Assembly (NCBI RefSeq): GCF_028453695.1 | Contig: NC_135777.1 | Span: 620,001 to 684,000, forward strand | Direction of reading: 5' to 3' | Source of the DNA: Augochlora pura | Lineage: Eukaryota; Arthropoda; Insecta; Hymenoptera; Halictidae | Length of the DNA: 64,000 bases | Shown: positions 37,377-49,599 of the stretch, in pieces | Layout: every line of letters begins with the position of its first letter | How positions within the stretch are numbered: position 1 is the stretch's first letter | Notes under the pieces: model-generated | Database searches by the model: none | What the model was told of the DNA's origin: nothing | What the model saw: only the letters and a program-made list of their open reading frames with translations | Made by a program: the position numbers and the translations under genes

Positions 37377-38870
37377 CGGTGGAAGCGCGGGGACACGCAA
37401 ATATTATCAGAAAGACCACACTTCAGAATTAAATTATTGCGTGCACGTGGTTCTGTTCATCGGAATCCATAATGGTGGAATTGAATCGTGCCCCGGGAGA
37501 GGGCGATTGATTTGCCCGAGGAGAAGCACTAGTCAAAATTAATTCCCATTATTTCGTTAATGACACCGGGCCCCGCGTCGCGCCGCTCGTCACGCTCGCA
37601 AGCTCGATTTAGCGCGAATTAAGGATAATTAAGAATCCATTTGTGTTCGGGCAAACGGGAAACTGCGAGCGGGCGACTTCGCGAAGAAACCGAACTTGTA
37701 ATAATTACTTTTTCTTCTCGGATACGAAACTTCGTTTTGTGCCCCCCTCCTCCTCCCTCCTCGTCCGATAAGCGAATCGCTTTAAAACCGATAACAATTA
37801 TTCGATATGTCGCAAGGCGCTTCTTTTCCGACGTTCTCTAAGGAAACAGTTCTCTTTTGCAAGAACGACAAAGTTTCCCGGGCGAAACCACCTGCGACTC
37901 ATTTTTCGAAGAAAACGAAGCAAGACATTATACGATCTGCGAAGGATAGATCGAGTCGCCGTATCTCTCGAACTCGAACAGGCCACTTCGAGGGATCCGA
38001 TTCCAATTTGCGAAACACGCGGCACACCGGCATCGATCAACAATCTTATTCCGTATGCTCGAAACACGTGTGACGTGTGGAAAATGAAAAAATAGGAAAT
38101 ATACCTTGACAAGGATCAAACGCAAGACCTGCGTGAATTTATTAAAAAAGGCTGAAGAAGTGTTGCAAAGATTGGAAATACGGCCGAAAAATTGGAAAAG
38201 GGTTAAGATTAACATTTGCAATCGATTAAGAATATTGAAGGAGGTGCAACATTATTTAACTCTAGCTTTATTATACATTTGCCTGACAAAATTTTTATAT
38301 CACACAACGATGCCCTGTCTACCAAATGTTGTAAAGCGTTTAATTAAAAAGAAAGCTGTTCGATATGTTGCGCGGGGCTTCCTTTTTTTCGGTTCTTCGC
38401 GAAAAGCAAGAAAGTTGTACAAGTTGCACGCGAGGAACAATTTGTTTAGCCGCGGCCGAGGAAGACGATCTTTACGGTTTACAACGTAAAGTTAAATTTC
38501 ATCGCGACGTGCCGTTTAACTTTTCTTGATGGAGAAGGCGAACCTTAACGTCAACAATTTAACTAAAAATCGCGAGCCCGGACTCGCTCCGAGCGAAACT
38601 TATCCACGGGCGAGTTTATTAACTCCGCGGACTGACATCGTTGTAATTTTAAATTATGATACTCGCGGCCGGTAGCCGGCGACTGTAGAATTATTAACTC
38701 TTCCTAACTAATTTAAAAAATAATCACGCTAACGAAGGGCAAAATAGGCACGGGGGGGGGCAGGGGGGGAAGGGCGGCGCGCAGATATGATTCATTGTAC
38801 GTGTATAGATATACATATATATATATTGTGCCGGCGTATGTGCGCGCGAGCATGTATGCGGGTATCTATG
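37372..38870. other. Non-coding, mixed
   Basis: Mixed composition, with a C/T run at 37741-37765, G runs at 38753-38775 and a short TA run near 38810-38825. A 127-codon plus-strand frame (38106-38489) shows no domain I recognise. No gene supported. Confidence 0.65.
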
Positions 38871-39190
38871 TACGAATGTATCCGGAGCAATTCATTCACG
38901 CTACATGGAAATCTCATTAGGCCCAGATACATATAACAGGTACCTCCGCGACTAATGGTTGAGTTTGAATCAAGCTATAGGACAGACGCTTTAGGCGGAA
39001 CTTGATCGTGTCGATGTTCACGGTGCATGAGCCATGACGTACGTTTCTAATGCATAATAACCGCTAGCCACACTAGTTTAGCCATAGAATATGGAATCAG
39101 CCGGCTTAAACCTTTCTAAGACCAATTAGTGCTATAACCGTGATTCCGCAGCTTCTAATTAGCGTCGAACGAATGCGCCGAAAGATATTC
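38871..39190. other. Balanced unique sequence, possible regulatory element
   Basis: About 320 bp without simple repeats. It contains CATGACGTACG (half CRE), AATGCATAAT, GACTAATGG and TTCTAATTAGCG, which are homeodomain- and POU-like words. Its contrast with the AT-rich DNA on the right is clear. That it is regulatory is inference. Confidence 0.4.
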
Positions 39191-40780
39191 GAAAGCTCGC
39201 GATCGCAACCGCGAAGGTGAACGTAAAAGTTTAAATATAAAAAGGTTTTAAAAAGTGAAACGATTACATCTTTACCCATATTTTGAAATTCCTGCCAACT
39301 CTGAAATGGAACACATTTTCTATAATAAAATTGTCTTATTTCCTATCGTAAAATAAATGAAGAATTTTATTTTTTTCGCTTATATTTTATTAGTTAAATT
39401 TTTATTTCGCCATTGTATTGTATAAATATTATTATTGTATCATTATATTGTACAATGTATTTCGCTATGTACGAATTAAAAATCGAAATGTAAATTATTG
39501 AAATTGCAAGTATGTGAAATATTTCAATCGGTATTTAAGTATTTTAGAGTATCCGATTTATTTACACAAGGTGGTTGGTAATTTCGGATGCGATTCAGCA
39601 TAAAGAAATATACGTGACAGCGTGAAACGAGTCTTTTTATTAGCGGCTTCGTTTTCGAGAAAACGTGGATTAAAGATTCAACGAGTACGCGTCCTATTGA
39701 ATAAGCACCGGCTGGCGGGTGTCTGTTCATGACCACCCGGATCTACTCCCGACTGACGGAATTCGAACCTATTCCCCTCGATAACGAAACTCCGAATAAG
39801 AGAATTGTGTTCTACATTTTCGACCTATCTTTTTAATGTGGACTCACCCCTTTCTAGCTTATACCACCGAAGAATGTGTAAACAAATTTTTATTTAATAA
39901 CTCGAAGAAAGAAAAATCTGGATTTGTTGAATCATCTTGCACGTTAATATCAATGATAAAAGTTAAAAGTAAATTGACCTGAGAAAGGAATTTTCAATAA
40001 TCTTCAACTCTTTCTGGTTTGATGGACATGGACGACTAATTTCACGTTACTCTACTTCGTACCTGCTTCATAGCTATTTTTAACTACAGATAAATTGTTT
40101 TCAGTTATCCCATGTATTATTTAACACATGAACAAAGTTACGTATCCATTGTAAGTACTATCATATAACATCTGTTACTATTGTTAGTGATTTTACTTAG
40201 TGCTTAACCATTCGTCTGCCCATTTTCTCACTTAAAAATCAATATTTTAGTGAATTTGTAATACGTCAAGAGCCTCGTAAAATAGCAAAGTTTACTGAAA
40301 AATGTTCCATCTAGAATAATAGCAAAATACTCTCGATTTGACAGAAAGAAAATCTTCCCCATGAAACTTAAACACTCGGCGAAAATATCGACAACTCGAA
40401 TCGTCGATAAGAATCCCGCCTCGATGACGAAGGAGTCGTCTAACCGTAGAGGAAGAAAGTAAAAACCAGAAAGGCGGGTAGTTCTTTCGAACAGTCGATT
40501 TCATTCTGCGCATACAATCAGCATTGTGCATCAACAAAAGATGCGTGAAGGAAGGAAGGAAGGACGGAAGGAAGGAGGCATCCGCAGGCAAAGCCCGCGG
40601 TTCGGGCGGCGGGCGGTGCGCGGCGGTAGCTACAGCTGTTGAAGAACCGAGGCGTTACGCAACGCAACATGGTGGCAAACGCGGGCTCGGCACATCGGGG
40701 CTGGTATGCAGGAACTTCATTATAACCTCATCACTTCCTAGCGAGTGCATTCGAATTGAAAAACGCGCAGGCTTGTTTTG
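39191..40780. other. AT-rich non-coding, then GGAA repeat
   Basis: AT-rich to about 40500. A GGAA tetranucleotide repeat lies at 40548-40579, followed by GC-rich sequence. No gene supported. Confidence 0.75.
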
Positions 40781-43400
40781 AGCTACGGTTACCGTGACAA
40801 CGCTGGTACACCGTCGCATACATGTGTACACGCGCGCACGGCCCTCCCTCCCACTCGACGACGGTATGTTCTTCGTTTCACTTATAATGGCCAGGTTTTT
40901 TCTCCTCTTTCCTCCACGGATTTCAAGCTGTTCGCCGCCACTGCCGCCGCCGCCGCCGCCGCCGTTGCCGTTGCCGCCTCTGCCTCTGCCACCGCGCGTC
41001 ACACCGTCGACGTACATCGAAAGGTAGCGCGGGCGACGTATTCCGCAGGCGAGGAATAGAGACAAAGAGGGAAAGTGGAAAGGTAGGGAGAGAGAGAGGG
41101 AGAGAGAGAGCGAGAGAGAGAGGGAGAGAGAGCGAGGCGAGGCAACGAGCAACAGCAAAGCAGAGCAGAGAGGGTTGAACCGATGTAGGGGGCTATTCGG
41201 TGGTCTGAGAGAGGAGTGTGCGGCGACGCAGGAGGTTGAGGGATGGTGTGCGGAGGACGTACCGGCAACGACGACGAAACGCGGGCACAGGCGAACCAGT
41301 CACTATGACAACGGTGACAGGCGAGGTGTTAGTGCGCATCCGTGACCACGCCTACGTCACGATGTTGTGACGTCAGAGCGTCGACGGCAGTGGCGCCTGG
41401 CGTCGACGAGAAACGTGGCGCGCGGCGTTCGTCGGCCCTCGCCGTGGAAGAGAGAGAGGACCGCTGCCGCCTGTTGCTACTTTGCTACACGGAGGGTAGG
41501 CAACCCCGTCCGCGCTCTCTACCCCTCCGCCCGTTGCCTTCACGGTCTCCTTCCCGTTTCCCCTGAAAAGCTCCGTCTCGTTCTTCTTTCGCCGTCGGCC
41601 GCCGTCCTTTTCCTGGACGCCGGGGCTCTCTGTGAAACAGGCCAGGAGGGAGAAAGACGGTGCGAGAGGGCGCCCTCTGTTACAACCGCATGCGGAGTCC
41701 CGTCGACTGTCTCGCTTCATCCCGGGTGTTGTTCCTCGCCCCACTTTCGACCGCTTCACTCTCTCTCTCTCTCTCTCTCCTGCTCGCTCTCGCTTTCGTC
41801 CCTTCTTTCTCCAACTTTCCACTTTTACAGTACGCCGGTCTCCGTCCGGAGGCATCAGGGTCTCTCTTTCTTGCCGCGCCTTCCTGTCAGTTTTCGCACG
41901 GTCCTCTCGCTCGGTCTTTCGGCGAGCTACTCTCCCTCCGCGGATAGTCGGTGCCGAGCCGACGTTCGCCGCCGCCGCCACCACCGCTGCCGCTGTCGCT
42001 GCTGCCGCCGCCGCCGCCGCCACCGCCGCTACCCTACCACCGATTTCGAGCAAGCAACTCCCTCGGTTTCTACCTCCTCGCCCCCTTTAGCCTTCCGGCG
42101 GGCATCCACCCGTGCGCGTTACCAGCCAGCAGCGATCCCCACGGCCACGACCGAGAACCGAGAGACCGAACGAGAGTCGTCGGCTCTCCGCCAGTCAGCT
42201 ATCCGACTCGCCGCCACGCCACGCCACGCCACGCCGCGCGCTGCGTGTGTTTTAATTCGAAATCGTGTCTCGCCCGAAAACGCCGCCTGTGAAAACGAGA
42301 ACCTAATACCATCCAGCCGTCCCTATTCTATCCACGCGAGAGGTGGTCCGCAAAGTAGCATACTTGTGCGCGCCTGTGATTCCCGTGCGCGGCTTGCCTA
42401 CTCTACCACCGCACACACACTCTCTCTCTATTCCCCGCAGGTTTCCTCTTGTTTACCCCCCTTCGTGGCGGTGTGCTCTCTCTCTATCGGCAGTGGGACG
42501 AATTCGTCGTCGACAGAGAGATCGAAAACAGAGAGAGAGAGAGAGAGAGAGAGAATATAGAAAGAAACACGTTTGACGTTTTGCGCAATCGACTGTAACC
42601 GGGAGTGAGACCTAAAGGAAACGGTTGGCCGTCGTCGTGTCCGGTCGCATGTTATCCAGGAGGAGAAGGAAGTAAAAGAACGCTGGGGCCGGAGGGCGCG
42701 GAGGAGGCGGTCGACACGCATGTACGCAACGCACCGCGCTTTACACAGCACCCACACAAACACACATCATACATACACCAGTGACGCGCAGCGGAGGAAG
42801 TTCGCAGAGCGACGCACGTCGCCGGCCTTGTGTGGTGATCGTCGTCGTCGTCGTCGTCGTCGTCCTCGTCCTCGTGGTTACCTTCTCGACGTCCTTGTAC
42901 ACCTCGTGTGGCACGTGTGCGTGCGGCGGCGTAGGACACCCATTGGTCAGCCACGCATATGGATCATAGGTTAGAGAATTGATACTTCACGTTTACCGTA
43001 CCGCGTTCGCGCGTTCGCGCGTCTCCCGATTTGCCCTGTGGCTCGCCGCCGACAGAACAGCCCCCTAATGCTAGTCTCACGGATCGGAATCACTCGAGGA
43101 AGTTCGCGGCCCGGAGGAAACCGATCGTGCGAAGGATTGAATGAATGAGCTGGAGCGAGCCAGGCGGTGAGAAAGGGAGAGAGAGAAAGAGAGAGAGAGA
43201 GAGCGCGAAAGAGAGAGAGAGAGAGAGAGAGAGAGAACGGGAGAAAGAGAGACGGAACACGCGAGAATCGAGCAGACACGCACACGCGACCGTCCCCGTG
43301 GTCGATTCGACGAGTCGGCAAGCGGCGCGTGCCAGTAACCTGTTGCCGCCTCCGGGAACAAAACTCGAAAGCCGGTAATCGGGAGTTTAAGGATACTCGG
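40781..43400 (+). promoter_or_regulatory. GC-rich, repeat-laden island; candidate promoter and 5' UTR region
   Basis: This is the longest GC/CpG-rich block of the window. It holds GCC repeats (40935-40996, 41968-42032), GA runs (41085-41140, 42529-42554, 43167-43235), a CT run (41758-41780), CGCCA units (42211-42236), a GTC repeat (42837-42877) and two CRE-type sites at 41353-41375. Such islands often surround promoters and long 5' UTRs of insect developmental genes. A 397-codon frame (41367-42560) crosses it, but it begins at GTG, is Arg/Ser/Pro-rich and overlaps large open frames on the other strand, so I do not call it a protein. Transcription and strand are inferred. Confidence 0.4.
41353..41375. 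promoter_or_regulatory. Paired CRE-type sites
   Basis: TACGTCAC (41353-41360) and the perfect palindrome TGACGTCA (41368-41375) lie about 15 bp apart in the GC-rich island. TGACGTCA is the CREB/ATF consensus, usually placed close to transcription starts. Function here is inferred. Confidence 0.5.
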
Positions 43401-43960
43401 ATATTCCTGCGAAACTGCGAGCAGGTGGAACCGCGAGGGGCTGCTGCTCTATCCAGTGCCTATCGATCTATCGAATGTCCCCCGCGCGACGTTACACAAA
43501 TCTCGGCACGATTAAGAAAATCTCGGCGAAGATTTCCAAACAGCTTTTCTATTCGCGTCGGAAATCGACGGGCGCCGTTCGTTTAACAACGTCGCGAGAA
43601 AAATTCGCCGTGTTTCGTAACATTCCGTAATCCAGGTTCTCTCTTCCGATCGCCTCGACAAGTGCTGCTCTTCTCGCGGTCGGAACGTTTCCGTGCCGCT
43701 CGTGAATTGTTTAGTATGAATTATAAACGAGCCACCCATGTTGCTCGCTCCGGCGAGCGCAAAAGCTCTTTAAATTTGCAAAGTAGATTTAGGTTGCGGC
43801 GTTTTAATCGTTTCAACGAGCCCCTTCATCGAGTTACGAAGCAATCAATTCTTAATTCTAGATTTCGTGAAAGAAATCTGTCGCTTAGACATTTGCCACC
43901 TGGAAATTGTTGCATTTAAGCGTTTCCGCGGTTTTCTATAGCATACACTATACTCTAGAG
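43401..43960. other. Non-coding, CpG-containing
   Basis: Unique sequence leading from the GC-rich island to the TATA-like motif. Open frames of 75-85 codons on both strands carry no recognised domain. Confidence 0.65.
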
Positions 43961-43993
43961 TATATATAAGTGCGTAAAAGCCAGTGTCCAGTG
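43961..43993 (+). promoter_or_regulatory. Candidate TATA-box and initiator
   Basis: TATATATAAG at 43961-43970 is followed by GTCCAGTG, whose A lies at 43990, about 30 bp downstream of the TATA start. That is the expected spacing to a transcription start. It is a sequence-only prediction; TATA-like words are common in AT-rich DNA. Confidence 0.35.
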
Positions 43994-44269
43994 CAGAGTG
44001 GGATATCGAAACTTACGTTAAAGTGTAGAGGGTTTTGTCTGGTAATTTTCGTTCCTGTTCTTTTCTTTTCAAGTACACCGAAGTTTAATGATTTTGTTCA
44101 GAGAAATTCTCAGGTTATAGCATGGTGTCAGTCGACTATACATTGCCCGTTTATTAGAATACGGAAATCACGGCTAGAAACGCCGCGCCGCAAGATATTT
44201 CACCGGCGCATACGGGAACCGCTAGAGAAATTGATACAGTAAAAATAAAATTTAGTAGATGCGGAATTC
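43990..44269 (+). other. Hypothetical non-coding first exon
   Basis: If transcription starts at 43990, the first strong donor is GAATTC|GTAAGT with GT at 44270-44271, which would define a 5' exon of about 280 nt. The frames in it lack recognisable protein features, so it would be untranslated. Joining it to the acceptor at 49599 is speculative. Confidence 0.2.
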
Positions 44270-44544
44270 GTAAGTAACAGTGGAACAACAATATGGTCTA
44301 CGATACAGGAGCCCCGCTGTTTTGAAATAATATGCAGCCGCTAAATATGTGCATATGATATTTGTTGTTCCTTGAGACCGGACCATTCCCAAAACCGCGC
44401 GCACCTGTTCCACATTTAAATGCGTTTTACGCGTTCTGCGCCCACGTAAACATAGTTATTCATTTTCTAGACTCGCGCGATGCGTCGCCGACCATATCAG
44501 AAACGGGGTATCCTGAAAAATGACGCGTTGAAACGGCTTCTATA
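44270..44544. other. Non-coding, mixed
   Basis: Unique sequence between the candidate donor and the TTAACAC-bounded repeat. Nothing recognised. Confidence 0.65.
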
Positions 44545-44704
44545 TTAACACATTGAGCGCCGACAATCGACCACTAAAATCCATATACATCTACGTCAAT
44601 TTAATTAATTAAAGCGCAATTAGGAAGTCAATATTTATTATAATAGTGAATTTTCAAGGTTGGTAAAAAATTAGTGTCATCCATATTTAAGTTTCGCGTG
44701 TTAA
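44545..44704 (+). mobile_element. TTAACAC...GTGTTAA miniature element
   Basis: It begins TTAACACATTGAGCGCC and ends GCGTGTTAA, so both borders are TTAA with a matching CAC/GTG step, a total of 160 bp. The internal GAATTTTCAAGGTTGGT block recurs in diverged form at 62310-62352. The layout fits a piggyBac-type non-autonomous element, distinct from the 19181/26306 family. No coding capacity. Confidence 0.5.
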
Positions 44705-46790
44705 CACAGTTCTACGCGGACCAATTATGACAATTCGACCAGATTTAGAAAGTCATTTGATTTTATCTGGCTCCTCGTATAATTTCCCATTAAAAATCAT
44801 TTCATGAAACACCGATGCATATAAACCGAAATATATTTTTCAGTCGATAATACAAGTTAACAGTGTATATGTTTCCTTAGAATTTCGACATATTCTCTTC
44901 GCAAAATTGATCGAACAATTATTACCAAGTGCATCGTTCCTGAAGTATAAAATTCCTCGCTGGCTAGTGGAAATGGTCAACCATTGGTCAGACATAGGAT
45001 ACTCTGCTCCGCAATATACGATTTTTGAAAACGATCGAAGAGCAAGTTAGTGTATGTGTTGTTGCGTTAGAAAATTGTGCAATAAATAAAATTTCGAAAA
45101 TTTGTCGAACGTAATGATTTTTTTGAGGAAAACCGTGTTTCGCGCGGTAGTTTCGTATGCATTGTGGTTCGGCATTAAAATCGCCGGATAAGTAAAATCT
45201 ATTTGGCCTCTGGCCGGGCTTGGACGTATAACTTTTCAGTACGCGTGTGACATTAGCTCGAGGAGGCGGGCCCCGAAGTGGCTGGAATGAGGTTCGAAAG
45301 TGGAGTATGTGAAGAAGGGCCGACGTGCCGGGCGATATACGATATATATCTTTGGACGAGGGCTACGTGACCGGAATCCCGAGGAGGTTAAAGTTGGATT
45401 TGTAACGTATTTTTCCCCGACGTGGAAATACCCATCGACTGGCATGCTGCGTGCACCGGCGTTTTGTAATTTCCGTCTCGTATCCCCGATTGACATGGGT
45501 GAAAGCAAAGATTTACATTGAAAGGACAGGATAGGCGTAATGCATATGTATTTATGCATACATAGATGCGTCGCGGGCACGTCGAGGCGGCGAGCCTGTG
45601 TCGGCTTCGACGCGCACCGCGGAAACAGCTCCGCCGTTTAAAGCGGCCTCGAAGCGTAAACCGGCGAGGCAGAGCAGGGCCCGATGCTCGAAACGCGTCG
45701 TCTTCCGCGTCGGATCGTCTTCCTCGATTTTTCGCCGATCTCCCGGAATGCGTCGCTCAATAGGAAGCCGAGCTCTCGCGGCTCGAAGTGTCTGCGCGAT
45801 ATCCGTTTTTCTTAAATAATGCAATTCCCATTTGTTCCCGGAAACCGAGCAGAGCGACGGATGTCGCACGCTTTTCATCGCGCCGCGGGGGAGCGGCGGC
45901 GTTGGTCTTGGTCTCTGTATTTTCACGGTTGACTCTGGGGTTTTCATCGGTCGCGCAAAAAGCTGCTTACAGCGACGCGACGCGACGCGAGGCGACGCGA
46001 GCCTCGGGCGTTTATTCGACGGGGCACCCGGCGTTACTTCGAAAGTTTATTCAGCGATGCGTTCTGCCCGGCGATGTTGCATTTGTCGGGGATGCAATGC
46101 GATCCCTAACAAGATAAATGAAGCTCGCTCCCCTGCTTCCTGGAGGCGGAAGCACGGGGAACGGGGAACGGGGAACGCGGAGCGTGAAGCGAGAGCGCGC
46201 GCGAGGGGTCGGTCCGCCCGCCCAGAAACTCCGACCATCCCTTTTCCCTTGCCTCGGACATAATCTGAGATGTCATCTGCGGAGACAGTGTAGCGCTGTT
46301 CCGCGAATTACGTGGACATTCCTCTCGGCGGAGCAGCGACAGTTCGTTTGTCAGTTAATAGGTGATAAATCGTCGTGCGGCGCCGGGGCTTGTTTCTTCA
46401 AACAAATATACCGCCCGCGGGTTTTCGTCGGCCAGGAAATCCCGTGTGCTGATATAGGCGGAAATTCGTTTCCCGTCTCGTCGTACGCGGCGGCGGCGGC
46501 GGCGGCGGCGGCTACGTTGCTCCCGATGATTTATGAAGCGCGGCCCGCTGGTCACCGGAGACGTTTCATTGTGAAAAGTCGCTCGTCGGTCTCGATGCGC
46601 TCTCGGACAGGGCGAATCGTGCGAATAAAATTTCATATCGAAAACGAAAATCTTCACGCGCGCCGATCGAGAAATTCTTCCGAACCGCTAGCTAGCTCGC
46701 TCGCTCGCTCGCTTTTCAAACTAACAAGCTTCTCTGATTTCCACGCTGCGAAAGCAATGGCGGCCCCAGTCCTTTAACGCGATTCGAGAC
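44705..46790. other. Non-coding; AT-rich then CpG-rich
   Basis: AT-rich to about 45180. CpG-rich blocks follow, with GACGC units (45972-46001), GGGGAAC units (46153-46178), a GGC repeat (46488-46512) and GCTC units (46687-46713). Many overlapping open frames of 65-219 codons reflect GC content. Confidence 0.7.
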
Positions 46791-47220
46791 TCTGTCGCGC
46801 ATGGAACTCGAGCACACGAACCGACGGAGGTCAGGTACTTTATATACCTTTGCCCCCCATATAGGGCATATAAATAGTGTTCTACTCAGGTTTAATGCAT
46901 TATAGCAGGACATTGCAGTAGGACACAGGGAGAGCGTTGCACGTAACATTGCCGGGAGAATGGAGTGCCGTACTATACAGAGACATACCAGAACTGTACT
47001 GAATTATACCCCGTTATGGTTCTGCCTCTGTAGGTGCTCCATGGTGGAGGGTTCCGGTTTCATACTGTGTAGTACTCAATATGTCCAATACGAATACCTC
47101 ACCTTCTGTCTAGCTGAATCAAAAGGACGGTATCTCGCGTTTGTCGCTGAATGTCCCCAATCAATTGAATTCCGTATTCGGCCGCCCTCCCCCCCCATAA
47201 TGTTCTGAACCTCTCTCGAA
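46791..47220. other. Balanced unique sequence, possible conserved element or old repeat
   Basis: About 430 bp with few CpG and few homopolymers, standing out from the CpG-rich DNA on its left. It contains TATATACC and CATATAAATAG (TATA-like) words and GCTCCATGGTGGAG. It could be a conserved non-coding element or an old transposon fragment; I cannot tell which. Confidence 0.4.
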
Positions 47221-49207
47221 AATATTGCAAACCGTGCACGTCGGTGTTCCGCCGCCCAATATTCCGAACGAGACCTATTCATGATCAAACTTGCGAGCAA
47301 ACTGCGAGCAAACATAGAAAATAACTGCGTAGAAAATAAATCTTCGATTCGGCGTTTGGCTCTTTCGCGAGACTATTTTACGCGACAGAATTTAATATAG
47401 TTATCGAATAGTTACAATTCTCTCCTTAATTTCTGCAATAATCTTTTTATAAAAGAACAATCTACGCAGAAAGTTGATAAATCTAAAAAAGAAGGCCGCA
47501 TGATTTCACTTTTTATTTATTAAAAACCCTGAGATTTTCAAAGCCTTTCTCTCGCCGTCCGAAGAATTTCTTGGACATTCGACTTGAAAACGGTGCAAGT
47601 GCTTCTTCGAACTTTACAAATCAATATTGTCCTTAGCTTTCGAAGTTCACGACCGCTTTCGATCCAGTTAGTTTCGCTCGCTATTTTTACGTCGCGCGCT
47701 AAAAATTCTGAAAGCATTCTTTTTCCCCCCAGCGTCTTTATACTCCGCGAAGTATTCGCCGCCGTTAAATTGATTCGCTGGCGTTAGTAGGGCATTTGAA
47801 TCCGAACAGTTATACGGGCATATCTTTTATGAATGATTTCGGCCCCGATACTCGCGGTCGACGTAAAAGTAGCGGGAAAAGGGTGTGCTTCGAACTTATT
47901 TACGCCTTTATTGCTAATATCGTTCCTCACGCGTCGATTGTCGCCGACGATGGCCGTATCAGTTTCTGAGCAGTGCGCGCGCGACGCCGCCGTCGCCGCA
48001 GTGTGCATTGATATTTCTCACTTCCCTCTTTTTACGGCCTACTCTTTCGCCTTTCGCCGTCCGAAGGACGACGGAGGGCGGGCATCTCAAAAATTTATCG
48101 GTCGTCAAGTCCTTACAAGTGTTTCCCGGGGATCCGGGCTGGGTTTTAGAATTATTTCGCGGCGTATCTTCTTCACACCTGCTTGCCCGAACGATGGACC
48201 GTTAAAGAAACGTTAAACGTCGCTGCGCCGTCTCGACGGTATCGTGATTCCGGTTCAAAGTTCGTTCGGGTGCCACTGTTATGCGAAAGTGAACTGTTTT
48301 TTTGCGATCGTGAACGTTTTCTCTTATTTTAGAATATTAAACATACATTTTCGTGTGTCGCTCTACCATCTAAGTGTAGAGCAACTTCTCTAATAACTCC
48401 TCAATGTTTTACAATTTATCCTAAAGGGACATTCCGCAAATTATAATAACAGGTTGAGTGAAATTAACACGTAGATGCTTTCTCAGTAGAAAGACATCTC
48501 TTTGGACATTAGTCATCGTTGGATGCTTCCTGTTTATCTACGAATTATGAAATTAATCTATTTACCAATGGCAGTAACATGTGTCGTTCGTTGTAACTAA
48601 AGTGTACTTTGCCGATTGCTGAAAATTATGGAAACGTGATTCGTTGAATCGTGAAATACGATTAAAAAATACGTGATCGAAACGGTTTTCGAAAAAATGT
48701 TACAATTAAGTTAAGATCGTGTACAATGAAGATATAGTGATTCAACAGTGACTCCATGTTTTGTTTGCTCCATTTTAGCATTTAATGTAACCGGTTACGC
48801 GTAGGTGCATCAAGCCGTCGGCACGCAGAAACGCTTAGACACTGTACAGATCTCATTAATTCGTGGCTGTTACGCGAAATTATGCAACAACCATACGATT
48901 CTGAATTTATAATCTATACTATTTAATTATTTGATCATCTAACCGCGTTAAATTGCGTTATACAGAGCAAATCCCATCAGACTTCCTTTGCGTTTTCTCT
49001 ATTTTTCTAATTTCTTGTTTATTCAGCAAATCACTGCTGCAACTCCGTATTATAATATATGCAGCACAAATTGCATTCTATTCAACGTTACTGTGATATA
49101 CTAACAGTGTTTATTATGTTACCTCTGTTTACACGGGTGTTTTGATTGAAATTACGCCCAGTTATATGCCGGGGATGTTTTGCTTAGGCAAGATGTGTTG
49201 CAGTAAT
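47221..49207. other. Non-coding; mixed then AT-rich
   Basis: Mixed to about 48240, AT-rich afterwards. The perfect palindrome GTAACCGGTTAC lies near 48788-48799, and a small hairpin (AGATGCTTTCT with AGAAAGACATCT) at about 48474-48500. No gene supported. Confidence 0.7.
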
Positions 49208-49261
49208 GAAGCATTATGGTTTGCAGTGCTATTATAGCATAACCATAACGTTGGTCGCTTC
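49208..49261. repeat. Nested inverted repeats
   Basis: TTATGGTT (49214-49221) pairs with AACCATAA (49241-49248), extended inside by TGC with GCA. GAAGC (49208-49212) pairs with GCTTC (49257-49261) outside, leaving an 8-base bulge. This is a modest stem-loop with under 20 pairs. Confidence 0.5.
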
Positions 49262-49599
49262 TATCCCGTGTATCCTTACGTTTTACCGCGTCTACAATTT
49301 AATATTCGAAATGAGGTTTAAATTATACAAAAAGAGGTTTAAAGTCTGTTTTCGAAAAGAAAGTGGTATAAATATTATTTCTTTCGTTCGAGCTGTATTT
49401 ATTTATACCACACTTTAAGATTATTCATTTAAGTACCTATCAATACAAAAACAGATGTTAAAAATTTATAAATAGGATATTGTTAGCACAAAGCCTCTGG
49501 ACTATAGAAAGTAGGAGATACTAGACTTAATAATTATAAAAAGTGTACCTTACTTCACCGACTATGCTTTTCTAACGAAATCATTTCTTTATGTTTCAG

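Noticed and set aside
39755..39830. Minus-strand GGTTCGAATTC resembling a box B
   Set aside because: The preceding 60 bases contain no box A and do not fold as a tRNA.
41367..42560. 397-codon plus-strand open frame
   Set aside because: It begins at GTG, is dominated by Arg/Ser/Pro from GCC, CT and GA repeats, and overlaps a 226-codon open frame on the minus strand. No domain is visible.
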